Origin: Pseudomonas sp. NBRC 111124
Lineage (GTDB): Bacteria; Pseudomonadota; Gammaproteobacteria; Pseudomonadales; Pseudomonadaceae
NCBI RefSeq assembly: GCF_001320245.1
Contig: NZ_BCBA01000107.1
Span: 164,957 to 228,956 of the forward strand
Length of the DNA stretch: 64,000 bases
Reading direction: 5' to 3'
Below, piece by piece: positions 63,098-64,000 of the stretch. Positions within the stretch are counted from its first letter, which is position 1. Each line of letters starts with the position of its first letter. The position numbers and the translations under genes were made by a program. A model generated the notes under the pieces. That model saw nothing but the letters and a program-made list of their open reading frames with translations, ran no database searches and was not told the origin of the DNA.

Positions 63098-63988
63098 ATG
63101 CTCGGACAATTGCACGACCCCGACCTGCACCTGCTGCGGCTGTTCGTCACTGTAGTAGAGGCCGGCGGCTTCAGTGCCGCACAGGGCGTACTGGGCCTGA
63201 GCCAGCCCACCATCAGCCAGCGCATGGCGCAGCTGGAAACACGGCTCGGTTATCGCCTGTGCAGCCGCGGCAAAGGTGGCTTTCGCCTGACCGACAAGGG
63301 CGAGTTGCTGTTGGAAGCAGCGCGTGGCCTGTTGCTGAACATCGAACTGTTCCGCCAGCAGGCCAATGGCGTGGCCGGGCGCCTGCTGGGGACGGTGCGG
63401 GTGGGCATGGCGGAGAACCAGGATGCGGCGGTGAACATTCGCCTGGCGATGGCGATTTCTCGTTTTCGTGAACGCGAGGAATCCGTGCAACTGGAGCTGA
63501 TCAGCGCACCGCCAGCGGAACTGGAACGGCTGCTGCTGGAGCAACGGCTGGATTTGGCCATCAGCTATTTTTCCGGCAACCAGGCGGCGTTCGACTATCA
63601 GCCGTTGTTCGAGGAGCGCCAGCGTTTGTACTGCGGCAAGGGGCATGCGCTGTTCGATTCGCTCGAGGTGACCCATGAGCAGTTGCTGAAAGCGGACCAG
63701 GTGCGCCACCCCTACCGCTTCCTCAAGGGCGGCGAACCCTTCCAGAGCCGGCGCAGCATGGCAGTGGCGGAGCAGATCGAGAGCGTGCTGACGTTCATTC
63801 TGTCGGGGCGGCATATTGGTTATCTGCCGTGTCACTGTGCGGCGAGCTGGGAGGCTCAGGGGCTGTTGCGGGGGCTGGATCCGGGGCTGGATTTTGTGGT
63901 GCCGTTTACGCTGGCTCGGCATCGGGCACAAGTGCCTGGGGAAGCGCAGGCGGCATTTGTGGAGGATCTGCTGGTAGCGTTCTGCTGA
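63098..63988 (+). CDS. LysR-type regulator, likely of the agmatinase/polyamine genes
   Basis: A 296-residue LysR regulator. The HTH reads LHLLRLFVTVVEAGGFSAAQ, then LGLSQPTISQRMAQLETRLG, followed by the R-L-T-x-x-G linker and an effector-binding domain beginning GTVRVGMAENQDAAVN. The ATG at 63098 with AGGA about 8 bases upstream is the natural start; the frame is open further upstream into the divergent gene but without family similarity. Divergent placement and the inverted repeat at 63049-63071 suggest control of the PotF-like and agmatinase genes. Confidence 0.87.
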   Translation: MLGQLHDPDLHLLRLFVTVVEAGGFSAAQGVLGLSQPTISQRMAQLETRLGYRLCSRGKGGFRLTDKGELLLEAARGLLLNIELFRQQANGVAGRLLGTVRVGMAENQDAAVNIRLAMAISRFREREESVQLELISAPPAELERLLLEQRLDLAISYFSGNQAAFDYQPLFEERQRLYCGKGHALFDSLEVTHEQLLKADQVRHPYRFLKGGEPFQSRRSMAVAEQIESVLTFILSGRHIGYLPCHCAASWEAQGLLRGLDPGLDFVVPFTLARHRAQVPGEAQAAFVEDLLVAFC

Positions 63989-64000
63989 CATGGCCTCTTC

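Noticed and set aside
63990..64000. GGCCTCTTC at the window end
   Set aside because: It looks like the first bases of another REP unit, but it is cut off by the window edge and too short to annotate.

Overview
The window is a chromosomal stretch of a Pseudomonas, most likely of the P. putida group. This rests on the uvrC-gacA pair, the fused nuoCD inside a complete nuoA-N operon, a second EF-G next to GABA catabolism genes, aceA just upstream of nuo, and repeated P. putida-type REP palindromes (core GCGGGGCAAGCCCGC). The DNA is GC-rich. Short AT-rich exceptions lie upstream of algD (about 1740-1910), in a hypothetical gene (18998-19423), upstream of nuoA (33365-33660) and in a phage scar (49079-49265).

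Layout. 1-1484 (minus): 5' part of uvrC, gacA, and an XRE-type regulator. 1485-2013: regulatory region with an IHF-type site and an AlgU-like promoter. 2014-16234 (plus): an eleven-gene alginate-type exopolysaccharide operon in the order algD-8-44-K-E-I-J-F-X-L-G. The canonical Pseudomonas order is algD-8-44-K-E-G-X-L-I-J-F-A. The operon has no algA, and its last gene encodes an AlgG-like beta-helix protein without the DPHD motif of mannuronan epimerases. It therefore looks like a distinct, rearranged system making an acetylated, probably non-epimerised polymannuronate. This is the most interesting object in the window.

16347-32537 is mixed housekeeping: a GNAT enzyme and a truncated DUF488 gene, a PiT phosphate transporter, an orphan AT-rich gene, a thioesterase, a GABA module (gabP / LysR regulator / gabT, with two copies of a palindromic operator), fusB, a SulP transporter, a STAND-like ATPase, a small secretin-domain protein and aceA. 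32702-33745 holds a YhhN membrane protein and a 51-aa small ORF. 33746-48714 is the full 13-gene complex I operon, closed by a strong terminator.

48758-50638 is a P2-like phage scar: an Ogr-type zinc finger, a CI-like HTH, a holin, a truncated gpL and a LuxR-type HTH. 50868-64000 carries a TonB receptor, an AI-2E permease, trhP (U32 family), a DUF411 protein, a YqaA/DedA-like protein, an alpha/beta hydrolase, a DinB-like protein, zapE, a PQQ-type sugar dehydrogenase, and a polyamine module (agmatinase plus a PotF-like binding protein) divergent from a LysR regulator. No rRNA, tRNA, CRISPR array or intact insertion sequence was seen.
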